Origin: Cyclina sinensis
Lineage: Eukaryota; Mollusca; Bivalvia; Venerida; Veneridae
NCBI GenBank assembly: GCA_012932295.1
Contig: JAAONU010000001.1
Span: 4,921,104-4,985,103, forward strand
Length of the DNA: 64,000 nucleotides
Direction: 5' to 3'
A program made the translations under genes and the position numbers. Numbering within the stretch: the first letter of the stretch is position 1; every line of letters begins with the position of its first letter. The notes beneath the pieces are model-generated. The model worked only from the letters and a program-made list of their open reading frames with translations, was not told the DNA's origin and searched no databases. This document shows, piece after piece, positions 22,412-31,192 of this stretch.

Positions 22412-23091
22412 AAAACTAGAATGCGGCAGCCCATGGGCAGCATGTCGAGCCCGCCTATGGGGATGGGAGAGTGAAATGGAAACTGTGGGAAGATGATGAT
22501 GGAAGGACAAGGCAAGCCTACATGATGTCTCTTTCAGGGAGCATAACAAATGTATTACGGTATTTTCAAATTCTTCCATGCATGGAGAAGTAATGGCCCA
22601 AACAAGGTCCATCATTAACCTTTTGTACCTTTGAGCTGTCACTATGACCTTGACTTCTGAGCAAGGAATCTGGATTTTGCACGTGACACACCACCTCATC
22701 AAGGTGAACAAATGTGCCAAGGTATTTTAAAATCCTTCCATGCAGAGAGAAGCTATGGCCCGGACAAGGTCTATCATCAAAATTTTGGACCTTTAACCTG
22801 GCACTGTGACCTTGACCTTTGAGCTGGAAACCTGGGTCTTATACGCGACACACCGTCTCATCATGGCAATCATTACCTTTTCTAGTTATGGAGTTCTTCC
22901 CCACACAAGACAGAATGACATAATGACTGAAGGACAAGGCAGGCCTATGATGTTTCTTTCATTCCATTCACAGAGACGTTATGGCCCGGACAAGGCAATC
23001 TGGACGGACGGACGCACGCACGTACAAACACCGAACTGCGGTACCAAATTTGACGACTAAGTCGAGCTATCCGCAAGCGGGCTCGACAATA
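22412..23091 (+). mobile_element. Pearl-like element with ~190-bp cores
   Basis: Left end contains GCGGCAGCCCATGGGCAGC and GTCGAGCCCGCC; the right end closes with GTCGAGC-TAT-CCGC-AA-GCGG-GCTCGAC, so GCGGGCTCGAC is an inverted repeat of the left end. Two to three cores (CTTCCATGCAKRGAGAAG, ATGGCCCGGACAAGG, CACTGTGACCTTGACC) lead into ACGGACGGACGCACGCACGT. It ends with the hairpin and AATAAAA. Confidence 0.68.
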
Positions 23092-23274
23092 AAATCATGT
23101 CATGTCAACTGACTGAACTCAAGCAATTCATAGACAGCCCTAGCAAACTATTTTCTTTAATTGAAATAATAATAATTTATTCACTTTTGGGTGATTGCTA
23201 TCTTATTCAGTGCCTGATTAGTCAACATTTGTTTAATGAGTCATTATTCTAAAGAAGAAAAAAAAACTTCTTAC

Positions 23275-23398
23275 GTTGCACAATCGAGACCTTTTCTTGT
23301 ACATTTACACTTCATGCACGTGTCATAGTCCTTGAAGACAGATTTCGGAAGCATCCGCACTCCGTTGTATGTACAAAACCTAACCGTCTTCCCATATT
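23275..23398 (-). CDS. Gene B exon 2: five-Cys half, beta-microseminoprotein-like
   Basis: A 124-bp exon, acceptor ATATTTGCAG, donor CAAC|GTAAGA; phase 1 in, phase 2 out. It encodes 40 residues: YGKTVRFCTYNGVR, then FKDYDTCMKCKC and KGLDCAT. The five Cys correspond in order to mammalian Cys18, 37, 40, 42 and 49; Cys50 is Ala. It is the closest relative of gene C exon 2 (FGRTVKYCEYKG, FKDYDSCSKCYC), with identical exon length once the transposon in C is set aside. Confidence 0.8.
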
Positions 23399-23690
23399 CT
23401 GCAAATATCATCAGTCATATTTCACAACAGATTCTATTTGCACGCTGATTTTTACTTTTTTTCTCTCCACTTTTTGTCGAATATAATTAAGACAGTTTGA
23501 AATATCATGTAAAGGTATATGTACTGAAGATAAAGTACGCGCCAAAACTGATCAGCTGTATCATATGTACGTGTTCATTTCTATTTCTGTATAACTAGTG
23601 ATTAGTTTTTATTAATTCAATAAACATGCGACTTTTGTAATACAAAAATTTTAGAGTGGTCTCTTAAGTTTCTAGGAAAAAAGAAGTTAC
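23399..23690. other. Gene B intron 1
   Basis: A short AT-rich intron; no other features. Confidence 0.7.
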
Positions 23691-23784
23691 CTTCTACGGT
23701 CTCGATCGGCGCAAATGAGACTGCCCCGAACACCAGAGCGAGGGACACGAGGATGAGGAACACTGAAAAATGTAGCTTTTCCAT
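23691..23784 (-). CDS. Gene B exon 1: signal peptide, beta-microseminoprotein-like
   Basis: Starts at ATG 23784; an upstream in-frame ATG 20 codons earlier (23841) would put charged residues ahead of the signal and would lie almost on the TATA box, so the inner one is preferred. It encodes 31 residues with a strong signal peptide (HFSVFLILVSLALVFGAVSF) and a short mature N-terminus APIETVE, and leaves in phase 1 at GAAG|GTAACT. The product is a predicted secreted eight-Cys protein. Gene C starts 4.2 kb away on the other strand, so B and C are divergent. Confidence 0.78.
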
Positions 23785-23845
23785 TTTGCAAGTAAACAAA
23801 ACACCTGACGACTTGCTTTGCTTTAATATGCTGCTTGACACAACT

Positions 23846-23853
23846 TATTTATA
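23846..23853 (-). promoter_or_regulatory. TATA box TATAAATA, gene B
   Basis: TATAAATA on the minus strand about 62 bases upstream of the start codon. Gene C has a TATA-like motif at a comparable distance (68 bases). Confidence 0.6.
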
Positions 23854-24147
23854 TCGTCACATTTTTAAAGAGGCCCGGCAGACAGCTGTTTACTGATAAC
23901 AAGGGATCTTTTTTTTCCAAACAACCATGCATGTGTGCTTAACTCTTAAGTAAGAACTTGCCAAGGCTAGTGAGACTGCGTCATTTCTTCCTCACGGCGT
24001 CATAGATAAGTTGTTTTATGTGATGTATAGAGCTCTCTTCACAGAGTAGAGCAAACGAAGAGCTATGTGTTGAGTTCATACACGGAAAACATGTGCCTTG
24101 ATTCTACATAAAACTAATACATAGAACACTGACTATTATGGTATATT
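23854..24147. other. Gene B upstream region
   Basis: Contains GAGGCCCGGCAG at 23871-23882, a match to the GAGGCCCG core of the 68-bp array upstream of gene A. No other feature. Confidence 0.4.
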
Positions 24148-24476
24148 GTGTTCTCGTAACGGCGGGTTTGGAAGAGCGCCGTCACGACAGTACACCGACA
24201 CGTCAAAAAACCTCTTTGGCGTATCGGCGAGCTAAACCTGCCGATACGCCAAAAGAGGGTCGCCGAAACGATACATTTTACTATCGCACGCTTCATATAA
24301 AAATATCGTATCGGCGCCCTTCCCCTAATATTATCTCTTGCCGGCGCGTCTTGAAGGTCGCTAGCACGCGGAAACGCTTGAACTATATTTTAGAGCGCCG
24401 ATACGCCAAAAAGGTTATTTGGCGTGTCTGCGTACTGTCGTGATGGCGCTCTTCCAAACCCGTCGTTACGAGAAAA
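24148..24476. mobile_element. MITE-like inverted-repeat element
   Basis: The ends are inverted copies over at least 45 bp: TTCTCGTAACGGCGGGTTTG and GAAGAGCGCCGTCACGACAG at the left against TTCTCGTAACGACGGGTTTG and GAAGAGCGCCATCACGACAG read inward from the right. Inside lies another palindrome (CCTCTTTGGCGTATCGGC ... GCCGATACGCCAAAAGAGG, 24211-24257), and CGCCGATACGCCAAAA recurs near 24395. It is much more GC-rich and CpG-rich than its surroundings. No transposase. The target duplication is not certain (possibly TA). Confidence 0.75.
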
Positions 24477-24671
24477 CGATATCACAGATATCAGCCACCA
24501 AAGTTTATTTATATATCATTATTTCTGTTACAGTTATTTCAGCTTAAAGTCAAACTGTATGAGGGAAAAAGATGAGAGATATACACACGTGTCTTGAAAG
24601 TGATTTTTCAAATCATACTTAAGTATGCAAAGAAGAAAAAAATGCAGTTAAATGTATTGTCATAACTAACA
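24477..24671. other. Spacer between MITE and minisatellite
   Basis: AT-rich; nothing recognised. Confidence 0.4.
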
Positions 24672-26525
24672 ATTGTTGTTGGTGCTACTGCTGCTGTTGT
24701 TTTTCCTACTACTTGCCGCTATTGTTGCTGTCGTTGGTGTTACTGTTGCTGTCGTTGGTGTTGCTGTTGTTAGTGCTACTGCTGCTGTTGTTTTTCCTAC
24801 TACTTGCCGCTATTGTTGCTGTCGTTGGTGTTACTGTTGCTGTCGTTGGTGTTGCTGTTGCTGTCGTTGGTGTTACTGTTGCTGTCGTTGGTCTTCCTGT
24901 TGCTGTCGTTGGTGTTAATGTTGCTGTCGTTGGTGTTGCTGTCGTTGGTGTTACTGTTGCTGTCGTTGGTGTTGCTGTTGTTAGTGCTACTGCTGCTGTT
25001 GTTTTTCCTACTACTTGCCGCTATTGTTGCTGTCGTTGGTGTTACTGTTGCTGTCGTTGGTGTTGCTGTTGTTAGTGCTACTGCTGCTGTTGTTTTTCCT
25101 ACTACTTGCCGCTATTGTTGCTGTCGTTGGTGTTACTGTTGCTGTCGTTGGTGCCACTGTTGCTGTCGTTGGTGTTGCTGTTGCTGTCGTTGGTGTTGCT
25201 GTTGCTGTCGTTGGTGTTACTGTTGCTGTCGTTGGTGCTACTGTTGCTGTCGTAAGTGTTACTGTTGCTGTCGTTGGTGTTGCTGTTGCTGTCGTTGGTG
25301 TTGCTGTTGCTGTCGTTGGTGTTGCTGTTGTTAGTGCTACTGCTGCTGTTGTTTTTCCTACTACTTGCCGCTATTGTTGCTGTCGTTGGTGTTGCTGTTG
25401 CTGTCGTTGGTGTTACTGTTGCTGTCGTTGGTGTTACTGTTGCTGTCGTTGGTGTTGCTGTTGCTGTCGTTGGTGTTACTGTTGCTGTCGTTGGTGCTAC
25501 TGTTGCTGTCGTAAGTGTTACTGTTGCTGTCGTTGGTGTTGCTGTTGCTGTCGTTGGTGTTGCTGTTGCTGTCGTTGGTGTTGCTGTTGTTAGTGCTACT
25601 GCTGTTGTTGTTTTTCCTACTACTTGCCGCTATTGTTGCTGTCGTTGGTGTTGCTGTTGCTGTCGTTGGTGTTACTGTTGCTGTCGTTGGTGTTATTGTT
25701 GCTGTCGTTGGTGTTGCTGTTGCTGTCGTTGGTGTTACTGTTGCTGTCGTTGGTGTTGCTGTTGCTGTCGTTGGTGTTGCTGTTGCTGTCGTTGGTGTTA
25801 CTGTTGCTGTCGTTGGTGTTACTGTTGCTGTCGTTGGTGTTGCTGTTGTTAGTGCTACTGCTGCTGTTGTTTTTCCTACTACTTGCCGCTATTGTTGCTG
25901 TCGTTGGTGTTACTGTTGCTGTCGTTGGTGTTACTGTTGCTGTCGTTGGTGTTACTGTTGCTGTCGTTGGTGTTACTGTTGCTGTTGTTGGTGTTACTGT
26001 TGCTGTCGTTGGTGTTACTGTTGCTGTCGTTGGTGTTACTGTTGCTGTCGTTGGTGTTACTGTTGCTGTCGTTGGTGTTACTGTTGCTGTCGTTGGTGCT
26101 TCTGCTGCTGTTGTTTTTCTTACTACTTGCCGCTATTGTTGCTATCGTTGGTGTTGCTGTTGCTGTCGTTGGTGTTACTGTTGCTGTCGTTGGTGTTACT
26201 GTTGCTGTCGTTGGTGTTACTGTTGCTGTCGTTGGTGTTGCTGTTGCTGTCGTTGGTGTTGCTGTTGCTGTCGTTGGTGTTACTGTTGCTGTCGTTGGTG
26301 TTACTGTTGCTGTCGTTGGTGTTACTGTTGTTAGTGCTACTGCTGCTGTTGTTTTTCCTACTACTTGCCGCTAATGTTGCTGTCGTTGGTGCTACTGTTG
26401 CTGTTGTTGGTGTTACTGTTGCTGTCGTTGGTGTTGCTGTCATTGGTGCTACTGCTGTTGTTGTTGCTGATGTGAGTTGTTGTTGTGGCTGCTGTTACTG
26501 TTATTATTTGTTGTTGCTGTTGTTC
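24672..26525. repeat. 18-bp GCTGTCGTTGGTGTTACT minisatellite with higher-order structure
   Basis: The basic unit is TGTTGCTGTCGTTGGTGT (18 bp), repeated about 90 times. Runs of 3-11 units are punctuated by a recurring spacer, GTTGTTAGTGCTACTGCTGC then TGTTGTTTTTCCTACTACTTGCCGCTA, giving at least eight higher-order blocks of 115-300 bp. The 18-bp period leaves all frames on the plus strand open, producing Leu/Val/Cys-rich frames of up to 361 codons and an Asn/Thr/Ser frame on the minus strand. None has a plausible composition or splice context, so they are not annotated as genes. Confidence 0.92.
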
Positions 26526-27029
26526 TTCTTAATATTACATGAACGACCACACGCAATAACCTTCGATCAAATTGCATGTTTTGGACGGCGAAAACAATAA
26601 GAATGCGAAAAAATGTAAATATACCCAGACTCACCTCGTATGCCTGTTGTTTTTTTTTCTTCTCGAGCTGTTGCAAAGGTTTGCTAATCCATTTGTCGGC
26701 AATTTTTACACTTAGATTGCTATTAGCCGAATTATATAGGATTACCATCACGTCGTCTGTGCAATCGTTTTAAATGAGTACTGACCTTCCATGTTCTATA
26801 TAGTTCTAATCAGCCATGGAAAATCAAGTTCTTATAAAGGACAAATGTATGAAAGTTAGTGTTTTTGAGAATGCTATAGTTTATTCATCTTCACGTGTTC
26901 TAGAGGCTTCTTTTGCACTAATTTTCACACTTTCTTTGTCATAGTTGACATATACATGGTTAAGTACAGTTGCCAATCTCAATTTTCTTATTATTGAATG
27001 CTGGATGGTGTTTATGACAGGGATCTTCA
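26526..27029. other. Intergenic, unique
   Basis: No exon or repeat recognised. Confidence 0.4.
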
Positions 27030-27255
27030 TGGGAGCGGATCAGTGGTCCAGTGGTAAAGCGCTGTACTGCTAACCCAGGGGTCCCGAGATCGACCCCCCG
27101 CTCCTCCACTATCATTACTAATTGTCTTTCGGATGAGACGTTAAACCGAGGTCCCATATATCAGTGCTATACACTGAGCATGCAAAAGAACCAGAAGTGT
27201 TTCTGGATTGGGATGCTGTCTGTATCTTGATAGATAGAGGAACTTGATCGTAATA
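27030..27255 (+). mobile_element. tRNA-derived SINE with conserved core
   Basis: GATCAGTGGTCCAGTGGTAA is an A-box region and GGTCCCGAGATCGACCCC a diverged B box. The body contains CGGATGAGACGTTAAACCGA and GGTCCCATATATCAGTGCTA, phrases seen in a widespread marine-invertebrate SINE core. The 3' end is uncertain. Confidence 0.65.
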
Positions 27256-27800
27256 CATCACTTGAACCTAATCTATCTAAAGGTGAAACGTTCAAACTGA
27301 AATATTCGATCCTTAAAGAGAGGCCTGTTCCCCATGAGACATTATTTTAACAGTTTACTACCAAGCAATTGACTTCGAGGACTTCACTGCTTCTGAAATT
27401 ATCAATTCTATTCTTTATGGAAATAGTTATTGTTCTTTTTCAGCCGGTATAAACCTTAGGTTTTCAGTGAGACCTAATATAGCCGTATTCTTAAATTGAA
27501 AGACGGACTCATAACCGTTCCTCTAGATCCACGTGACTGTAGAGTTGTTGGACTTATTAATTTTCATGTTATCTTTGATGTTTTATGAATAAGAGTAAAG
27601 TATATGGCGTCATTGTTTGGATTTTCAATTTACACCATGTGTCTCTTTAATTGTTAGTTATTGCCTGCTTACGTAAGGAGCTGAAATATTCAAACATCTT
27701 CAAAACGATTTCTGAAATATGTTCCGGTGACCTTTTTCATGTGACTAAAAGAAAGGAAATTCTTAAGTCCTACCAGCTGCTTGCATTTCGAGATTATTGT
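27256..27800. other. Intergenic, upstream of gene C
   Basis: No feature recognised. Confidence 0.4.
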
Positions 27801-27809
27801 AAATAATGC

Positions 27810-27889
27810 GTGATTCTTAGGCCAAAATGACATGATCGGTGTACAGAAGTGTTCATAATCTTAGGCCAATGAACGGAAGTGTTTATAAT
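27810..27889 (+). promoter_or_regulatory. Putative gene C promoter: CCAAT and TATA-like boxes
   Basis: CCAAT at 27866-27870 and TATAAT at 27884-27889, 68 bases before the start codon. The block CTTAGGCCAA...AGTGTTCATAATC recurs 40-odd bases on as CTTAGGCCAATG...AGTGTTTATAATC, an imperfect local duplication. Confidence 0.45.
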
Positions 27890-27956
27890 CCTGTTAATTA
27901 CAGAAAATGCATACAGCATGCAGTAAACCATTGTTATTCTATACAGAACTTGAAGC

Positions 27957-28059
27957 ATGGAAGTTTCTAAGTTAATTGCGGTGACTTTTCTTTTTCTGGG
28001 TTTTCTATCTCACAATGTGAACGCAGCAGTAATGATTGAGGAAATGAAAGAAGAAACGT
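27957..28059 (+). CDS. Gene C exon 1: signal peptide, beta-microseminoprotein-like
   Basis: ATG at 27957; encodes 34 residues: signal peptide (LIAVTFLFLGFLSHNVNA) then AVMIEEMKEET, leaving in phase 1 at ACGT|GTAAGT. Same exon design as genes A and B, but on the opposite strand. The signal and splice sites are intact, so the locus was recently functional and may still be. Confidence 0.75.
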
Positions 28060-28429
28060 GTAAGTCTGCCTTGTTATATTTCCATTCAATTTACAAAAAC
28101 GGCATTATATTATTTCAAATGTAACAACTTATTAAAATGCATTTCGCTTACATATCTACTATATGTTTTTTTGTATAATTATTGTAGGAAGTCTGTCATC
28201 GGCAACAAGAAATACCAAAGGTGTCAAAGTTGTTGGTTATCATAGAACATAATTATGCATATTGCCTTTCTGACAAGGAAGTAACATAATAGTGTAACAT
28301 ATTCATAGATTTGAATAATGCTTGTTATCATTTTGATGTTTACACAATATATTATTGTCAATACCGGCTTCAATTAAATTCTATGTCTACCATAGTTATT
28401 TGAATTTCGTGTTTTGCTGTATATTTCAG
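28060..28429. other. Gene C intron 1
   Basis: AT-rich, no repeats; ends in acceptor ATATTTCAG. Confidence 0.65.
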
Positions 28430-28477
28430 TGTTTGGAAGGACGGTCAAGTATTGCGAGTACAAAGGTCTCAGGTTGC
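28430..28477 (+). CDS. Gene C exon 2, 5' part (before the foldback insertion)
   Basis: After acceptor GTATATTTCAG the exon encodes FGRTVKYCEYKGLRL, a clear match to gene B YGKTVRFCTYNGVRM. It stops at the end of the left target-site copy, TCAGGTTGC (28469-28477). Read straight on into the element, the frame meets TGA at 28537. The family-specific continuation resumes at 30308. Within the duplicated target, AG|GT (28471-28474) could serve as a new, weak donor. Confidence 0.75.
28469..28477. repeat. Target-site duplication, left copy (TCAGGTTGC)
   Basis: A nine-base direct repeat, identical to 30299-30307, immediately outside the two inverted ends of the element. Confidence 0.93.
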
Positions 28478-30298
28478 AGATTTGTGAAGTTAGCGGCCTA
28501 GCGGCCTGGCGGCGTGAAGTTAGCGGCCTGGCGGCGTGAAGTTAGCGGCCTGGCGGCCTAGCGGCCTGGCGACGTGAAAGTGGCGGCCTGGCGGCCTAGC
28601 GGCCTGGCGGCGTGAAGTTAGCGGCCTGGCGGCGTGAAGTTAGCGGCCTAGCGGCCTGGCGGCGTGAAGTTAGCGGCCTAGCGGCGTCAAGATGACTGCC
28701 TTTATCACAATTTAGGTTGATCTTAAAAATGGATTGAAATCTATTTTTACAGCATATAATGTAAATTGCAGGGGTGTATAAGAAAGTTATCGACATGATT
28801 TAGCTTTTATTTTTTAAAATAAATTATTAAACAAAGTTCTAGCTTATCTGCAAAGACGACTCGGAATCTCTTTGTACATTTACTCCCATGTACTCTTTGT
28901 AAATTACATTTCAGTTGATGATGAAGTAAAATATCAACAAGAACTAGCTTTGATTTTTTTAAGTTTTCGAAGCCTGGCCGCTGGGCCGCCTGGCGGCCTA
29001 GCGGCCTGGCGGCCCAGCGGCCTAGCGGCCTAAACTTAATATTTATCATAATTTATGTTTATCTTAAAAACGGCTTGAAATCGATTTTTACAGCATGCAA
29101 TGTACATTTCAGGGGTGAATAAGCAAAATATCAACAAGAACTAGCTTTGATTTTTTTAAGTTTTCGAAGCCTGGCGGCCTAGCGGCCTAAACTTAATATT
29201 TATCATACTTTATGTTTATCTTAAAAACGGCTTGAAATCGATTTTTACAGCATGCAATGTACATTTTAGGGATGATAAAGTAAAATATCAACAAGAACTA
29301 GCTTTGATTTTTTTTAAGTTTTCGAAGCCTGGCGGCCTAGCGGCCTGGCGGCCCAGCGGCCTGGCGGCCCAGCGGCCTAGCGGCCTAAACTTAATATTTA
29401 TCATACTTTATGTTTATCTTAAAAACGGCTTGAAATCGATTTTTACAGCATGCAATGTACATTTCAGGGATGATTAAGTAAAATATCAACAAGAACTAGC
29501 TTTGATTTTTTTTAAGTTTTCGAAGCCTGGCGGCCTAGCGGCCTGGCGGCCCAGCGGCCTGGCGGCCCAGCGGCCTAGCGGCCTAAACTTAATATTTATC
29601 ATACTTTATGTTTATCTTAAAAACGGCTTGAAATCGATTTTTACAGCATGCAATGTACATTTTAGGGATGATAAAGTAAAATATCAACAAGAACTAGCTT
29701 TGATTTTTTTTAAAGTTTTCGAAGTCTGGCGGCCTAGCGGCCTGGCGGCCTGGCGGCCTAGCGTTCTAAACTTAATATTCATCATAATTTATGTTTATCT
29801 TAAAAACGGCTTGAATTCGATTTTTACAGCATGCAATGTACATTTCAGGGATGATTAAGTAAAATATCAACAAAAATATCAATATTTTGCTTATTCACCC
29901 CTGAAATGTACATTACATGCTGAAAAAATCGATTTCAAGACGTTTTAAGATAAACATAAATTATGATAAATATTTAGGTTAGGCCGCTAGGCCGCCAGGC
30001 TTCGAAAACTTTAAAAAAATCAAAGCTAGTTCTTGTTGATATTTTACTTAATCATCCCTGAAATGTACATTGCATGCTGTAAAAATCGAATTCAAGCCGT
30101 TTTTAAGATAAACATAAATTATGATAAATATTAAGTTTAGGCCGCTAGGCCGCTAGGCCGCCAGGCCGCTAACTTCACGCCGCCAGGCCGCTAGGCCGCC
30201 AGGCCGCTCACTTCACGCCGCCAGGCCGCTAGGCCGCCAGGCCGCTAACTTCACGCCGCCAGGCCGCTAGGCCGCTAGGCCACTAACTTCACAAATCT
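28478..30298. mobile_element. Foldback element FB1 inserted in gene C exon 2
   Basis: 1,821 bp. Both ends read inward as AGATTTGTGAAGTTAGYGGC, flanked by a perfect 9-bp duplication. The outer arms are stacks of GC-rich GGCCTGGCGGC / GGCCTAGCGGC units and GTGAAGTTAGCGGCC motifs (28490-28690; inverted at 30140-30290). The interior holds six direct copies of a 160-200-bp unit starting near 28917, 29113, 29271, 29469, 29667 and 29849: AAAATATCAACAAGAACTAG, TTTTCGAAGCC, a variable GC stack, then TTTATGTTTATCTTAAAAAC. The orientation flips at about 29876, so the right arm is shorter than the left. No transposase. A 9-bp duplication is typical of Mutator-like and Drosophila FB-type elements; the superfamily is inferred. 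Confidence 0.9.
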
Positions 30299-30307
30299 TC
30301 AGGTTGC
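30299..30307. repeat. Target-site duplication, right copy (TCAGGTTGC)
   Basis: Second copy of the nine-base duplication. With the element's last bases it forms AAATCTTCAG|GTTGC, a good 3' splice-site sequence, with CTAAC at 30283-30287. Confidence 0.93.
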
Positions 30308-30383
30308 TGCCGCTATCTGTGTTTAAAGACTATGATAGCTGCTCGAAATGCTATTGTAGGAAGGGTCAATTAGAATGTTACAC
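30308..30383 (+). CDS. Gene C exon 2, 3' part (after the foldback insertion)
   Basis: Continues the interrupted exon: LPLSVFKDYDSCSKCYC then GQLECYT, ending in phase 2 at ACAC|GTAAGAT. With the left part (48 bp) this makes 124 bp, exactly the length of gene B exon 2. The five Cys of the family are all present across the two halves; the residue after the last is Tyr, so Cys50 is absent as in A and B. The coding sequence looks unspoiled on both sides, arguing for a recent insertion or for continuing selection. Confidence 0.75.
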
Positions 30384-30845
30384 GTAAGATATCATTTATA
30401 CCTAACCTCTCACATTTTGCTTTTAAAGTTGTGGTATTCTTCCAGCCATGACCTTCGTGCTGGAATAATAGAATTCAGTTTTTCACTAGTCAGATATAAA
30501 CATACAAACGGTTGCTCTTTATTGTGAAGGTAACTTTTTCCATATATTGTTTTTAAAACAAAGGTCAATATTGTATGTTATGTCTCTTGTTAAAGAAGTC
30601 TTGTAAAATGCCCGTTAGTTTGATTTTTCATAATATTTTACGATATAATGATTAATATTCCCCCCCCCCCCCAGATTAGACTTCTAAGCAAGAAACAGTG
30701 TATGTGAGGTTCTTATTTGACGTACAGATGTATGTCATAACTTGCGTATTTTGTTACCTCCATTTTAATCTCTCTCTCTCTCCCTCTCTCTCTCTCTCTG
30801 TTGATGTTTTCGTTGATTTTTAACTTATGTTTTTCCGTACCACAG
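30384..30845. other. Gene C intron 2
   Basis: Contains a 12-base C run at 30661 and a (CT)n tract at 30770-30800; acceptor CGTACCACAG. Confidence 0.65.
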
Positions 30846-30993
30846 TATGTATGGATTGATTATGGAGCCGGAAGACTCGAAATGCACGTACAGAATTGTG
30901 AAATGCAAAGTGCAGTGGGTGTTAAAGAAAAATAACAACAAACGCTGTCCGAAAAGATGGATTCCAGACCAAGATTCCTTCTTCAAGAAATAG
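30846..30993 (+). CDS. Gene C exon 3: C-terminal half, beta-microseminoprotein-like
   Basis: The first base completes the split codon from exon 2 (AC+T). Encodes 48 residues, MYGLIMEPEDSKC, then VKCKVQWVLKKNNNKRCP and a lysine-ended tail, and TAG at 30991. 148 bp, identical in length to gene A exon 3. Three Cys as in the paralogues. Without the transposon the product would be 125 residues (34+1+40+1+48, plus the junction codon count), the same class as B. Confidence 0.78.
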
Positions 30994-31186
30994 AAGAAAA
31001 GAGAAGGAAGTTGCCACTAAATTTGATAACGTTAAAGATATGATCAATATTTTATTTAGAATGGTCAAGTCAGAGGGATCATTTGTTTCATGTTTTGAGG
31101 GTGCGGCTTCATGTTCTTTATTTTTTCATTAACATTCTTCTCTTCGATGATTATATGACGAGTGCAAAAATACATGGCTGTTTAAA

Positions 31187-31192
31187 AATAAA
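31187..31192 (+). promoter_or_regulatory. Polyadenylation signal AATAAA, gene C
   Basis: AATAAA about 190 bases past the stop, followed within 30 bases by a T-rich stretch. Confidence 0.5.

Noticed and set aside
25515..26600. Longest open frames (up to 361 codons), Leu/Val/Cys-rich
   Set aside because: They follow an 18-bp minisatellite and are open in all three frames; no splice sites, signal or domain.
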